A DNA stretch of 64,000 bases. Source: Pseudomonas sp. GL-B-19 (GTDB lineage Bacteria; Pseudomonadota; Gammaproteobacteria; Pseudomonadales; Pseudomonadaceae). This document shows positions 34,855 to 43,696 of this stretch, in pieces. The stretch is taken from NCBI RefSeq assembly GCF_019956415.1, contig NZ_JAHBDK010000042.1:205490-269489 (forward strand). The letters are read 5' to 3'. Position 1 is the first letter of the stretch; each line of letters opens with the position of its first letter. Below the pieces are notes generated by a model. That model was not told where the DNA came from, searched no databases, and worked only from the letters and a program-made list of their open reading frames with translations. Made by a program: the position numbers and the translations under genes.

Positions 34855-35757
34855 ATGCAAAAAATCACGTTGCTCGGCTGCACCCTCGGGCTGTTGCTAG
34901 GTAGTCAGGTTCAAGCCAATGAAGCGCCGCTGACCGGCACATTGGGCAAGATCGCCAATGCCAACAGCATCACCCTCGGGTATCGCGATGCGTCGGTGCC
35001 GTTCTCCTACGTGGGCGATCACACGGGGCAGCCGATGGGTTATTCAGTGGATCTGGCAAGCAAGATTGTCGAGCGCATCCGTCAGCAACTGGCGCTGCCG
35101 GAGCTCAAGGCGAAATACACCCTGGTGACCTCACAGACGCGGATTCCACTGGTGCAGAACGGCACCGTCGACCTCGAATGCGGCTCTACCGGGGTGACCG
35201 CCGAACGGCAGAAGCAAGTGGCGTTTTCCTACGGTTTCATCTACGTCAAAGGCCAGCTGCTGACGGCCAGGGACAGCGGGATCAAGAGTTTCGCCGACCT
35301 GCGCGGCAAGAACGTGGTGACCACCGCCGGCACCACCAACGAGCGTTTTCTGAAGAGCTACAACGTCGACAACAAGATCGACATGTTCGTGATCAGCGCC
35401 AAGGACCACGGCGAAGCCTTCCAGATGCTGCAGTCAGGTCGGGCGGCTGCGTTCTACATGGACGACGCGTTGCTTTATGGCGAACGTGCCAAGGCGCGGG
35501 ATCCGCATAAATGGGTGGTGGTCGGCGAGGAACAATCGCGGGAAATCTACAGCTGCATGGTGCGCAAGGATGATCCGCAATTCCTCGCTCTGGTGAATGG
35601 CGCATTGGCCGATCTGTACAGTTCGGGCGAGATCAATGGCATCTACCAGCGCTGGTTTGAACAGCCGATCCCGCCGAAGGGGTTGAACCTTGAGTTCCCG
35701 ATGACCAGTGAACTCAAGGCGATCATCGTCAAGCCGACGAGCGATCCGGTTCAGTAA
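34855..35757 (+). CDS. GltI-like amino acid ABC transporter substrate-binding protein
   Basis: A 300-residue periplasmic binding protein (SBP family 3). The signal peptide is residues 1-22 (ITLLGCTLGLLLGSQVQA). The body resembles glutamate/aspartate-binding GltI, with TSQTRIPLVQNGTVDLECGS, VVTTAGTTNERFLKSYNV, ISAKDHGEAFQMLQSGRAAA and MDDALLYGERAKA. AACGGAGAATAACA precedes the ATG. No permease or ATPase gene follows, so it must share transporter parts encoded elsewhere. Clustering with DadA and RidA suggests delivery of an amino acid substrate. Confidence 0.92.
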   Translation: MQKITLLGCTLGLLLGSQVQANEAPLTGTLGKIANANSITLGYRDASVPFSYVGDHTGQPMGYSVDLASKIVERIRQQLALPELKAKYTLVTSQTRIPLVQNGTVDLECGSTGVTAERQKQVAFSYGFIYVKGQLLTARDSGIKSFADLRGKNVVTTAGTTNERFLKSYNVDNKIDMFVISAKDHGEAFQMLQSGRAAAFYMDDALLYGERAKARDPHKWVVVGEEQSREIYSCMVRKDDPQFLALVNGALADLYSSGEINGIYQRWFEQPIPPKGLNLEFPMTSELKAIIVKPTSDPVQ

Positions 35758-35761
35758 AGCG

Positions 35762-36481
35762 TCAGAAATCGCCCCACAGTTGCTGCGCTACCGCCAGTGC
35801 CACTACTGGCGCGGTTTCGGTGCGCAGCACGCGAGGGCCGAGGCGGGCGGCGTGGAAACCGCTGGCTTTGGCCTGTTCGACTTCGGCGTCGGACAGCCCG
35901 CCTTCGGGGCCGATCAGAAACGCCAGGCTGGAAGGTTTGGCGTGACTGACCAACGGCTCCGCCACCGGATGTAGCACCAGTTTCAACTCGGCTTGTGCCT
36001 GTTTCAACCAGTCCGCCAAAAGCAGCGGTGGATGAATTACCGGCACCCGCGAACGCCCACATTGTTCACAGGCACTGATCGCCACTTGGCGCCAGTGCAT
36101 CAGGCGCTTGTCGGCGCGCTCATCCTTCAACCGGACTTCGCAACGGTCGCTGAAGATCGGGGTGATTTCAGTTACGCCCAATTCGGTGGCTTTCTGAATC
36201 GCCCAGTCCATGCGCTCGCCACGGGACAGGCCTTGGCCGAGATGGATCGCCAGCGGTGAGTCGACCTGCCCGGCGAAGCTTTCATCGATCTGCACGACGA
36301 CGCGTTTCTTGCCGACCTCCACCAGCGTGGCGCGAAACTCGTGGCCCGAACCGTCGAACAGCTGCAACGCATCGCCCTCGGCCATGCGCAGTACGCGGCT
36401 GATGTAATGGGCCTGGGCTTCGGGCAACTCGTGTTCGCCGGTGCTCAGGGGGGCGTCGATAAAGAAGCGGGACAGTCTCAT
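35762..36481 (-). CDS. rsmE: 16S rRNA m3U1498 methyltransferase
   Basis: RsmE methylates N3 of U1498 in 16S rRNA using SAM. The 239-residue protein starts MRLSRFFIDAPL and contains the N-terminal PUA-like part and the C-terminal SPOUT knot, with FLIGPEGGLSDAEVEQA and LGPRVLRTETAPVVAL binding SAM. Upstream in-frame sequence is REP-derived and not part of the protein. It is 152 bases downstream of bioA on the same strand. Confidence 0.96.
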   Translation of the reverse strand: MRLSRFFIDAPLSTGEHELPEAQAHYISRVLRMAEGDALQLFDGSGHEFRATLVEVGKKRVVVQIDESFAGQVDSPLAIHLGQGLSRGERMDWAIQKATELGVTEITPIFSDRCEVRLKDERADKRLMHWRQVAISACEQCGRSRVPVIHPPLLLADWLKQAQAELKLVLHPVAEPLVSHAKPSSLAFLIGPEGGLSDAEVEQAKASGFHAARLGPRVLRTETAPVVALAVAQQLWGDF

Positions 36482-36530
36482 GCGGGTTCTCTGAAAAGGG
36501 TCTAAAGCGTCTGAAGGTCGTGCCGACCTT

Positions 36531-36594
36531 ATCGCTGGCAAGCCAGCTCCTACAACGACCGCGATCAACTGTAGGAGCTGGCTTGCCAGCGAAA
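36531..36594. repeat. REP pair (REPIN), GGCTTGCCAGCGA type
   Basis: Inverted units TCGCTGGCAAGCCAGCTCCT and AGGAGCTGGCTTGCCAGCGA occur between bioA and rsmE. Confidence 0.9.
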
Positions 36595-36633
36595 GCGGCA
36601 GACCAGGCACCACAGAAGATCGGGTGAAATCAA

Positions 36634-38040
36634 TCAGCCCGGATCACGGAATCCCGGGTGGAAGTCTTTCGGCACCGCCACGCTGACGCTGTTACGCGTC
36701 GCGATGTCGATGCCTTCGCTGGCCACTTCGGCCAGAAAGTCGATCTGCTCCGGCGTGATCACGTACGGCGGCAGGAAATACACCACGCTGCCCAACGGTC
36801 GTAGTAAAGCACCGCGTTCCAGTGCGTGCTGGAACACCTTCAAGCCACGACGTTCCTGCCACGGGTAGGCTTCTTTCGTAGCCTTGTCCTTGACCATCTC
36901 GATGGCCAGCACCATGCCGGTCTGTCGTACTTCCGAGACGTTCGGATGGTCGGCCAGGTGCGCGGTGGAGGAGGCCATGCGCTGGGCGAGCGCCTTGTTG
37001 TTCTCGATGACGTTGTCTTCTTCGAAGATATCCAGCGTTGCCAGTGCGGCGGCGCACGCCAACGGGTTGCCGGTGTAGCTGTGCGAATGCAGGAAGGCGC
37101 GCAGCGTCGGGTAGTCGTCGTAGAAGGCGCTGTAGACGTCTTCGGTCGTCACGCAGGCCGCCAACGGCAGGTAACCGCCGGTGAGGGCCTTGGACAGGCA
37201 GAGGAAATCCGGGCGGATGCCGGCCTGTTCGCAGGCGAACATCGTGCCGGTGCGGCCAAAGCCGACGGCGATTTCGTCGTGGATCAGGTGCACGCCGTAG
37301 CGGTCGCAGGCTTCGCGCAGCAGTTTGAGGTAAACCGGGTGGTACATGCGCATGCCGCCAGCGCCCTGGATCAGCGGTTCGACGATCACTGCCGCGACGC
37401 TGTCATGGTTCTCCGCCAGGGTCTGTTCCATGGCGGCGAACATGTTGCGTGAGTGTTCTTCCCAGCTCATGCCTTCGGGGCGCAGGTAGCAGTCGGGGCT
37501 CGGCACCTTGATGGTGTCCAGCAGCAGCGCCTTGTAGGTTTCGGTGAACAGCGGCACGTCGCCCACCGACATCGCCGCCATGGTTTCGCCGTGGTAGCTG
37601 TTGGTCAGGGTGACAAAGCGCTTCTTGTTCGGCTGGCCGCGGTTGAGCCAGTAGTGAAAGCTCATTTTCAGTGCGACTTCGATGCAGGACGAACCGTTAT
37701 CGGCGTAGAAGCACCGGGTCAGGCCCTCCGGGGTCATCTTCACCAGCCGCTCGGACAGCTCGATCACCGGCTGATGGCTGAAGCCAGCGAGGATCACGTG
37801 TTCCAGCTGATCGACCTGATCCTTGATGCGCTGATTGATGCGCGGGTTGGCGTGGCCAAACACGTTGACCCACCAGGAGCTGACAGCGTCGAGGTAGCGC
37901 TTGCCTTCGAAGTCTTCCAGCCACACACCTTCCCCGCGTTTAATCGGGATCAGCGGTAGCTGTTCGTGGTCTTTCATCTGGGTGCAGGGATGCCACAACA
38001 CCGCGAGATCGCGTTCCATCCACTGTTTATTCAGGCCCAT
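36634..38040 (-). CDS. bioA: Adenosylmethionine-8-amino-7-oxononanoate aminotransferase
   Basis: BioA transfers an amino group from SAM to KAPA to give DAPA in biotin synthesis. The 468-residue class III aminotransferase shows DAVSSWWVNVFGHANPRI, the PLP-binding region DEIAVGFGRTG and the Schiff-base lysine Lys284 in LCLSKALTGGYLPLA. The length is slightly greater than E. coli BioA. No other biotin gene is adjacent; in Pseudomonas bioA is separate from bioBFHCD. It is divergent from the flavin amine oxidase gene. Confidence 0.95.
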   Translation of the reverse strand: MGLNKQWMERDLAVLWHPCTQMKDHEQLPLIPIKRGEGVWLEDFEGKRYLDAVSSWWVNVFGHANPRINQRIKDQVDQLEHVILAGFSHQPVIELSERLVKMTPEGLTRCFYADNGSSCIEVALKMSFHYWLNRGQPNKKRFVTLTNSYHGETMAAMSVGDVPLFTETYKALLLDTIKVPSPDCYLRPEGMSWEEHSRNMFAAMEQTLAENHDSVAAVIVEPLIQGAGGMRMYHPVYLKLLREACDRYGVHLIHDEIAVGFGRTGTMFACEQAGIRPDFLCLSKALTGGYLPLAACVTTEDVYSAFYDDYPTLRAFLHSHSYTGNPLACAAALATLDIFEEDNVIENNKALAQRMASSTAHLADHPNVSEVRQTGMVLAIEMVKDKATKEAYPWQERRGLKVFQHALERGALLRPLGSVVYFLPPYVITPEQIDFLAEVASEGIDIATRNSVSVAVPKDFHPGFRDPG

Positions 38041-38263
38041 TTTCTGTCTCCTCGAGGCTACCCGCGACGTAGGCGGGCAAACAATCGCGCAAGCCTATGC
38101 AATGCGTGGCTTGGGGACAACCCATTGTGTCGATTGAGCTACTTTGTATCGGTCGATAGACGCTGCTGGCAGGCGTCTGAAGCCTGACGTATCCTTCGCG
38201 GTTCCTGGAGTCGACTGACTCGTAAAAACTGTTTTTTCTTCATGTATTTCCGGAGTTCGCTGA

Positions 38264-39988
38264 ATGTCTGTCGGTTGGCTGCGCGCCTGTGCGCTGGTGA
38301 TGTTGGGGCTGTTCAGCGTGTCTGCGCTGGCCAAGGATAAAACCGTGATCGTGGTCGGTGGCGGGCTGTCTGGCCTGACCGCGGCTTACGAGCTGCAAAA
38401 CAAAGGCTGGCAGGTCACGCTGCTGGAAGCCAAATCGAGCCTGGGCGGTCGCTCCGGCATGGCCACCAGCGAGTGGATCGGCAACGACAAGACTCAGCCG
38501 GTGCTGAACAAGTACGTGTCGACCTTCAAGCTGAGCACCACGCCAGCCCCTGAATTCGTGCGGACTCCAGGCTACCTGATCGATGGTGAGTATTTCACCG
38601 CCGCCGATCTGGCGACCAAGCAGCCAGCCACTGCCGAAGCGCTCAAGCGCTTCGAAAAAACCGTGGATGATCTGGCGCGCTCGATTGACGACCCGCAGAA
38701 CCCGATTGCCAACAACACGCTGCACGCGCTGGATCAGATCACCGTGTCCAGCTGGCTCGACAAGCAGAACCTGCCAGCGACTGCTCGTCAGTTGGTGAAT
38801 CAGCAGATTCGTACCCGCTATGACGAACCTTCGCGTTTGTCGCTGTTGTACTTCGCACAGCAGAGCCGTGTTTACCGTGGCACTTCCGATCGTGACCTGC
38901 GTGCTTCGCGACTGGTTGGCGGCAGCCCGGTACTGGCCCAGGCGTTCGTCAAACAACTGAAAACGATCAAGACCAACTCCCCGGTCTCTTCGATCACTCA
39001 GGACAAGGACGGCGTGACCGTCAAAGTGGGTAGCGTCGGCTATCAGGCTGATTACGTGGTATTGGCGGTGCCGTTGCGCGCACTGGGCAAGATCCAGATG
39101 ACCCCGTCGCTGGATGCCCAGCACATGGGCGCCATCAAAGGCACCAACTACGGCTGGCGCGACCAGATCATGCTGAAGTTCAAGACGCCGGTGTGGGAAT
39201 CCAAAGCGCGCATGTCCGGCGAGATTTTCAGCAATACAGGCCTGGGCATGTTGTGGATCGAGCCTGCCTTGAAGGGCGGCGCCAACGTGGTGATCAACCT
39301 GTCTGGCGACAACGCTCGTGTGATGCAGGCGTTCGGCGACAAGCAAATGGTCGATCAGGTGCTGATTCGCCTGCACGCCTTTTATCCACAGGCGCGTGGT
39401 TCTTTCACCGGTTATGAAATCCGCCGCTACAGCACCGACCCGTCGATGGGCGGCGCTTACCTGGCCTTTGGCCCGGGCCAGATCAGCAAATACTGGCGCC
39501 TGTGGGAGCGCCCGATTGAGCGCGTAGCGTTCGCCGGCGAACACACTGACACCTTGTACCCGGGCACTCTGGAAGGCGCATTGCGCACCGGCCAGCGTGC
39601 GGCCAGTCAGGTTGAAGACCTGGCGGCGGGCAAGTCGTTTGAGCCGGCGAAAGTGGCGACGGCAGCGGCGGCCGGCGCGGTGGCGGCGAAGAAAGGTAAC
39701 TTCTTCAGCAACCTGTTCGGTGGTTCGGATGACGCCAAGAAGCCAGAGCCGGTCAAGGCACCTGAGCCTGTCACTCCACCAGCACCGGCTCCAGCTCCAG
39801 TAGCTGCACCGGCACCGGTCGAAGCACCGAAGCCTGCAACGCCAGTGAAAGCCGAGCCTGCCAAAAAGGCACCGGCTAAAGCTCCGGCGAAGAAGCCTGC
39901 AGCCAAAACCGAAGCCAAAAAGGCTCCGGTGAAGAAACCAGCGGCTAAACCCGCTGCGACACCGACAACGGTTACCAAGGCGCAGTAA
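38264..39988 (+). CDS. Exported flavin amine oxidase with a Pro/Ala/Lys-rich tail
   Basis: A 574-residue protein. Residues 1-23 look like a Sec signal peptide (CALVMLGLFSVSALAKD). An FAD-binding motif follows (VIVVGGGLSGLTAAYELQ, 26-43), with LLEAKSSLGGRSG, and the amine-oxidase C-terminal motif VAFAGEHTDTLYPGTLEGAL. From about residue 485 the chain becomes Pro/Ala/Lys-rich (repeats like APAKAPAKKPAAK) and resembles histone-H1-like or AlgP-type tails. The substrate is unknown. A strong terminator follows. The position matches the PA0421 region of P. aeruginosa. Whether an FAD enzyme can be folded after Sec export is an open point. Confidence 0.85.
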   Translation: MSVGWLRACALVMLGLFSVSALAKDKTVIVVGGGLSGLTAAYELQNKGWQVTLLEAKSSLGGRSGMATSEWIGNDKTQPVLNKYVSTFKLSTTPAPEFVRTPGYLIDGEYFTAADLATKQPATAEALKRFEKTVDDLARSIDDPQNPIANNTLHALDQITVSSWLDKQNLPATARQLVNQQIRTRYDEPSRLSLLYFAQQSRVYRGTSDRDLRASRLVGGSPVLAQAFVKQLKTIKTNSPVSSITQDKDGVTVKVGSVGYQADYVVLAVPLRALGKIQMTPSLDAQHMGAIKGTNYGWRDQIMLKFKTPVWESKARMSGEIFSNTGLGMLWIEPALKGGANVVINLSGDNARVMQAFGDKQMVDQVLIRLHAFYPQARGSFTGYEIRRYSTDPSMGGAYLAFGPGQISKYWRLWERPIERVAFAGEHTDTLYPGTLEGALRTGQRAASQVEDLAAGKSFEPAKVATAAAAGAVAAKKGNFFSNLFGGSDDAKKPEPVKAPEPVTPPAPAPAPVAAPAPVEAPKPATPVKAEPAKKAPAKAPAKKPAAKTEAKKAPVKKPAAKPAATPTTVTKAQ

Positions 39989-40005
39989 GCGTCGGGATTA
40001 AAAAG

Positions 40006-40031
40006 ACGCGGCAGAGATGCCGCGTTTTTTT
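40006..40031 (+). terminator. Intrinsic terminator of the amine oxidase gene
   Basis: Stem ACGCGGCA, loop GAGA, stem TGCCGCGT and a run of T begin 18 bases after the stop codon. The remaining ~220 bases before the cytochrome b561 gene hold no feature I can name; they should contain its promoter. Confidence 0.9.
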
Positions 40032-40251
40032 ATGGGTGAAGAAAACCAGTACCGGGAATCGAATAAACCCTGGGGCGCAGGTGTTCTTCTGTTGGACTTC
40101 ATTTTTTCTCACGCAGTAGTCTTTAATCTTTCCTTAACACGCTCATTACAAGCTCCTGATCGTATTTCTCGAGATTTCAAAGCGAAAACTTCAGCTTTAA
40201 TTCGATAGATAACCCGATAGTCTTTGGCCAGCACTTACAGGGATCTAGGCA

Positions 40252-40803
40252 ATGCAGCTACGTAACTCTACCTCCCGCTACGGCTGGGTCAGCATTATCA
40301 TGCACTGGGGCGTGGCACTGGCCGTATTCGGTTTATTCGCCCTCGGACTGTGGATGGTTGGCCTCGACTATTACGACCCATGGCGCAAAGACGGGCCGGA
40401 TCTGCATAAGAGCATTGGTTTGATCTTGCTGGGCGTCATGGTGCTGCGGGTATTGTGGCGTTTCGTCAGCCCACCACCACCGACCTTGACCAGCTACAGT
40501 CGCATGACGCGTCTGGGTGCCCATTTCGGCCATGCCTTTCTGTATCTCTGCCTGTTCGCTGTAATGATTGCCGGTTACCTGATTTCCACCGCAGAAGGTG
40601 CCGGTATTCCGGTGTTTGACTGGTTTGAAGTGCCTGCCCTGATTTCCGGACTGCCGGACCAGGCAGATAACGCCGGTGCGATTCACCTCTACCTGGCGTG
40701 GGTGCTGGTAATTTTTTCCGGCCTCCATGCGTTGGCAGCATTGAAGCACCACTTTATCGACCGTGATGTGACCCTCAAGCGAATGCTGGGTCGCAAAGCC
40801 TGA
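40252..40803 (+). CDS. Cytochrome b561 family protein
   Basis: A 183-residue inner-membrane di-heme cytochrome b with four helices, starting MQLRNSTSRYGWVSIIMHW. Histidines in SIIMHWGVALA, DLHKSIGLILLG, HFGHAFLYLCLF and HLYLAWVLVIFSGLHALAALKHHF are the expected heme ligands. It likely moves electrons between quinol and a periplasmic acceptor. It is followed after 32 bases by a YceI gene, a pairing seen in many proteobacteria, and YceI may bind an isoprenoid such as ubiquinone. Confidence 0.92.
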   Translation: MQLRNSTSRYGWVSIIMHWGVALAVFGLFALGLWMVGLDYYDPWRKDGPDLHKSIGLILLGVMVLRVLWRFVSPPPPTLTSYSRMTRLGAHFGHAFLYLCLFAVMIAGYLISTAEGAGIPVFDWFEVPALISGLPDQADNAGAIHLYLAWVLVIFSGLHALAALKHHFIDRDVTLKRMLGRKA

Positions 40804-40835
40804 AGTTCAACCTCGACTCCCTAGGAAAACAAAGC

Positions 40836-41432
40836 ATGTTGAAAAAGACTCTCGCCGCTCTGGCAATCGGTTCTGCTCTGCTGTCCGCCAACGTAATGGC
40901 CGCTGACTACGTTGTCGACAAAACTGGCCAGCACGCCTTCGTCAACTTCAAGATCAGCCATCTGGGCTACAGCTTCATCACCGGTACCTTCAAGGACATC
41001 GACGGCAAGTTCAGCTTCGACGCTGCCAAGCCTGAAGACAGCAAGATCGAGTTCAATGTGAACACCGCCAGCGTTTTCTCCAACAATGCTGAGCGCGACA
41101 AGCACATAGCCGGCGATGATGATCTCCTGAACTCGGGCAAGTTTGCCAAAGCCACCTTCGTTTCCACCAGCGTCACACCAACGGGTAAAAATGCCGCTGG
41201 CAAAGACACTGCCGATGTGGCCGGCGACCTGACTATCCTGGGCGTGACCAAGCCAATCGTGGTCAAGGCTACTTTCCTGGGTGAAGGCAAGGATCCATGG
41301 GGCGGCTACCGTGCCGGTTTCGAGGGCACCTTCGACATCAAGCGTTCCGATTTCGGCAAGCAAAAAAACCTGGGTCCAGCGTCCGATGCGGTCGAGCTGT
41401 ACGTGACGTTTGAAGGTGTGAAAGCGAAGTAA
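40836..41432 (+). CDS. YceI family periplasmic lipid-binding protein
   Basis: A 198-residue exported protein: signal peptide MLKKTLAALAIGSALLSANV...MA (1-22), then a lipocalin-like YceI barrel. Typical blocks are YVVDKTGQHAFVNFKISHLG, GDLTILGVTKPIVVKATFLG and GGYRAGFEGTFDIKRSDFG. The family binds polyisoprenoid chains. The P. aeruginosa orthologue at this position (PA0423, PasP) is a secreted protein studied in corneal infection. Probably co-transcribed with cytochrome b561. Confidence 0.93.
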   Translation: MLKKTLAALAIGSALLSANVMAADYVVDKTGQHAFVNFKISHLGYSFITGTFKDIDGKFSFDAAKPEDSKIEFNVNTASVFSNNAERDKHIAGDDDLLNSGKFAKATFVSTSVTPTGKNAAGKDTADVAGDLTILGVTKPIVVKATFLGEGKDPWGGYRAGFEGTFDIKRSDFGKQKNLGPASDAVELYVTFEGVKAK

Positions 41433-41442
41433 TGCTGAGACG

Positions 41443-41530
41443 GTAGGAGCTGAGCTCGCTCGCGATAGCACTATTAGCAACACCTGCGAAACCGAGGTGA
41501 ACCCATCGCGGGCAAGCCTTGCTCCTACAG
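41443..41530. repeat. REP pair (REPIN), diverged
   Basis: Units GTAGGAGCTGAGCTCGCTCG and CGCGGGCAAGCCTTGCTCC are inverted, but the arms have drifted to different sequence types. Confidence 0.7.
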
Positions 41531-41545
41531 TTTTACGTTAGTGCA

Positions 41546-41586
41546 TAAAAAATGCCCCTGATCTCGCGATCAGGGGCATTTTTTAT
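41546..41586. terminator. Bidirectional intrinsic terminator between yceI and rhlE
   Basis: A stem AATGCCCCTGATC/GATCAGGGGCATT with tetraloop TCGC is flanked by A and T runs on both sides. It can end the plus-strand yceI transcript and the minus-strand rhlE transcript. Confidence 0.93.
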
Positions 41587-41598
41587 GGCAGCGATAAA

Positions 41599-43473
41599 TC
41601 AGCGATTGCGGGTCAGCAACGCTGGTTTTTCGCCACGCGGACGGCCTGGCAATTGATCAAGTTGCTCAGGAGTCGGGAAACGATCGGTTTTCGACTCCTT
41701 GTGAATGATCTTCGGCGCTGGACTGCGCGGGTTTTGCACGGCGGGTTCCGAACGCGGCTGATCGTCACGAGCAGGGCGACGGTTGCGGCTTTCTTCGCGA
41801 CGGGCCTGACCGTCACGTGGAGCGCCGCTGCGTGGGCCGCTGCGTTTGGCCGGCGGCGTGCCGGTGGTGGCGCCATCGCTGCTGCGCGGACCGCTTTGGC
41901 GACCCTGAGGCTTGCCGCCGGTGCGCGGAGCACCTGCGCCAGCAGCCGTGCCTTGTGCCGGAGCACCCGGACGGCGACCACGGCCCTGAGCCGGTTTGGC
42001 TTGCGGGACGTAATCAACGCGGTTACCGAAGTTATCGATATCGTCGTCCAGGAACTCGTCCGGAGCGCGGTCAGCAGCGGCGCGAGGGGCCGGGCGCTGT
42101 TGCTCGCGAGCCGGGGTGCCTTCGCGTGGCTTGTGTTCACGCGCCGGGCGATCGCCACGGCCAGTAGCGGCAGGTTTTTCCTTGCCGCCCTTGTCCTTGC
42201 CCTTGTCTTTACGACCGCCACCACCACCGGTGCCGTTCGGGCCGTCGCCGCGCGGGCCACGTGGGTTGCGCGGGTTACGCACATCCGGACGCTCGCGCAC
42301 TTCTGGTTTCTCGGCTTCTACTGCACTTGAGTCGAAGCCCATCAGGTTGCCGTCGGCAATCTTCTGCTTGGTCATGCGCTCGATGCTTTTCAGCAACTTC
42401 TCTTCGTCCGGCGCGACCAGCGAGATCGCTTCGCCCGAACGACCGGCACGGCCAGTACGGCCAATGCGGTGAACGTAGTCTTCGTCGACGTTTGGCAGTT
42501 CGAAGTTGACCACGTGTGGCAACTGGTCGATGTCCAGGCCGCGAGCGGCGATGTCGGTGGCCACCAGAATGCGCACTTCACCGGCCTTGAAATCGGCCAG
42601 GGCTTTGGTGCGGGCGTTCTGGCTCTTGTTGCCGTGGATCGCGACGGCGCTGAGGCCGTGTTTGTCCAGGTACTCGGCCAAGCGGTTGGCGCCGTGCTTG
42701 GTGCGGGTGAACACCAGCACCTGTTCCCAGGCGCCAGCGGTGATCAGGTGGGCCAGCAGCGAACGCTTATGGTTGGCGGCCAGACGGAACACGCGCTGTT
42801 CGATACGCTCGACCGTGGTGTTCGGTGGCGTGACTTCGATGCGTTCCGGGTTGTGCAGCAGCTTGCCGGCGAGGTCGGTGATGTCCTTGGAGAACGTCGC
42901 CGAGAACAGCAGGTTCTGCCGTTTGGCTGGCAGGCGGGCCAAAACCTTTTTCACGTCATGGACAAAGCCCATGTCGAGCATGCGGTCAGCTTCGTCGAGC
43001 ACGAGGATTTCCACGTGGGACAAATCGACGCTGCCTTGGCCGGCGAGGTCGAGCAGGCGGCCAGGGCAGGCCACCAGTACGTCAACACCGCGGGACATGG
43101 CCTGAACCTGCGGGTTCATGCCAACGCCGCCGAAGATGCAGGCGCTGACGAACTTCAGGTCACGGGCATAGACCTTGAAGCTCTCGTGTACTTGAGCCGC
43201 GAGCTCGCGGGTCGGGGTCAGGACCAATACGCGCGGTTGGCGCGGGCCATGACGCTGGGATTTGTCCGGGTGACCGTTAGGGAACAACCGCTCCAGGATC
43301 GGAAGGGCGAAGCCACCGGTTTTACCAGTACCTGTCTGAGCCGCAACCATCAGGTCGCGACCTTGCAACACGGCGGGAATGGCCCGCTGTTGCACCGGAG
43401 TGGGCTCGGTATAGCCCGCTGCCTCGATGGCGCGGACTAAAGCCTCGGAGAGACCGAGGGAAGCAAAGGACAT
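41599..43473 (-). CDS. rhlE: DEAD-box ATP-dependent RNA helicase RhlE
   Basis: A 624-residue helicase starting MSFASLGLSEALVRAIEAAG. RecA domain 1 has the Q motif (EPTPVQQRAIP), AQTGTGKTGGF, PTRELAAQ, VLDEADRMLD and SAT. Domain 2 has ATDIAARGLDID and HRIGRTGRAGR. From about residue 385 the chain is a long basic Arg/Gly/Pro/Lys-rich tail that likely binds RNA. The role is ribosome assembly or mRNA turnover, often at low temperature. The start is certain by homology, although the frame is open 162 codons further upstream with no similarity. About 220 bases of untranslated or promoter sequence lie before it. Confidence 0.95.
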   Translation of the reverse strand: MSFASLGLSEALVRAIEAAGYTEPTPVQQRAIPAVLQGRDLMVAAQTGTGKTGGFALPILERLFPNGHPDKSQRHGPRQPRVLVLTPTRELAAQVHESFKVYARDLKFVSACIFGGVGMNPQVQAMSRGVDVLVACPGRLLDLAGQGSVDLSHVEILVLDEADRMLDMGFVHDVKKVLARLPAKRQNLLFSATFSKDITDLAGKLLHNPERIEVTPPNTTVERIEQRVFRLAANHKRSLLAHLITAGAWEQVLVFTRTKHGANRLAEYLDKHGLSAVAIHGNKSQNARTKALADFKAGEVRILVATDIAARGLDIDQLPHVVNFELPNVDEDYVHRIGRTGRAGRSGEAISLVAPDEEKLLKSIERMTKQKIADGNLMGFDSSAVEAEKPEVRERPDVRNPRNPRGPRGDGPNGTGGGGGRKDKGKDKGGKEKPAATGRGDRPAREHKPREGTPAREQQRPAPRAAADRAPDEFLDDDIDNFGNRVDYVPQAKPAQGRGRRPGAPAQGTAAGAGAPRTGGKPQGRQSGPRSSDGATTGTPPAKRSGPRSGAPRDGQARREESRNRRPARDDQPRSEPAVQNPRSPAPKIIHKESKTDRFPTPEQLDQLPGRPRGEKPALLTRNR

Positions 43474-43696
43474 GAGTAATCCTGTTTTAGTTAGGGCTTG
43501 GCCCAATGGGAGTCTTGCCTGGCGCGAATGGCGTTTAAGAAGAACGCAATCCCGTCCGGTCCTGCTGGGCCTTGAAAGCTCGTCTGGAGCGCTCGCGCGG
43601 GCTGAAGAGCTGCGCTGTAGCGGGGTCAAGATGCCTTTAACAAGTCCGAGCGTCCGGGCGTGAGCCTGGCGGGAAGGCCGGAGTATAACAGAGCAA

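Noticed and set aside
40017..40208. A possible 63-residue protein between the amine oxidase and cytochrome b561 genes
   Set aside because: It starts within the terminator hairpin, has no convincing ribosome site and no known family.
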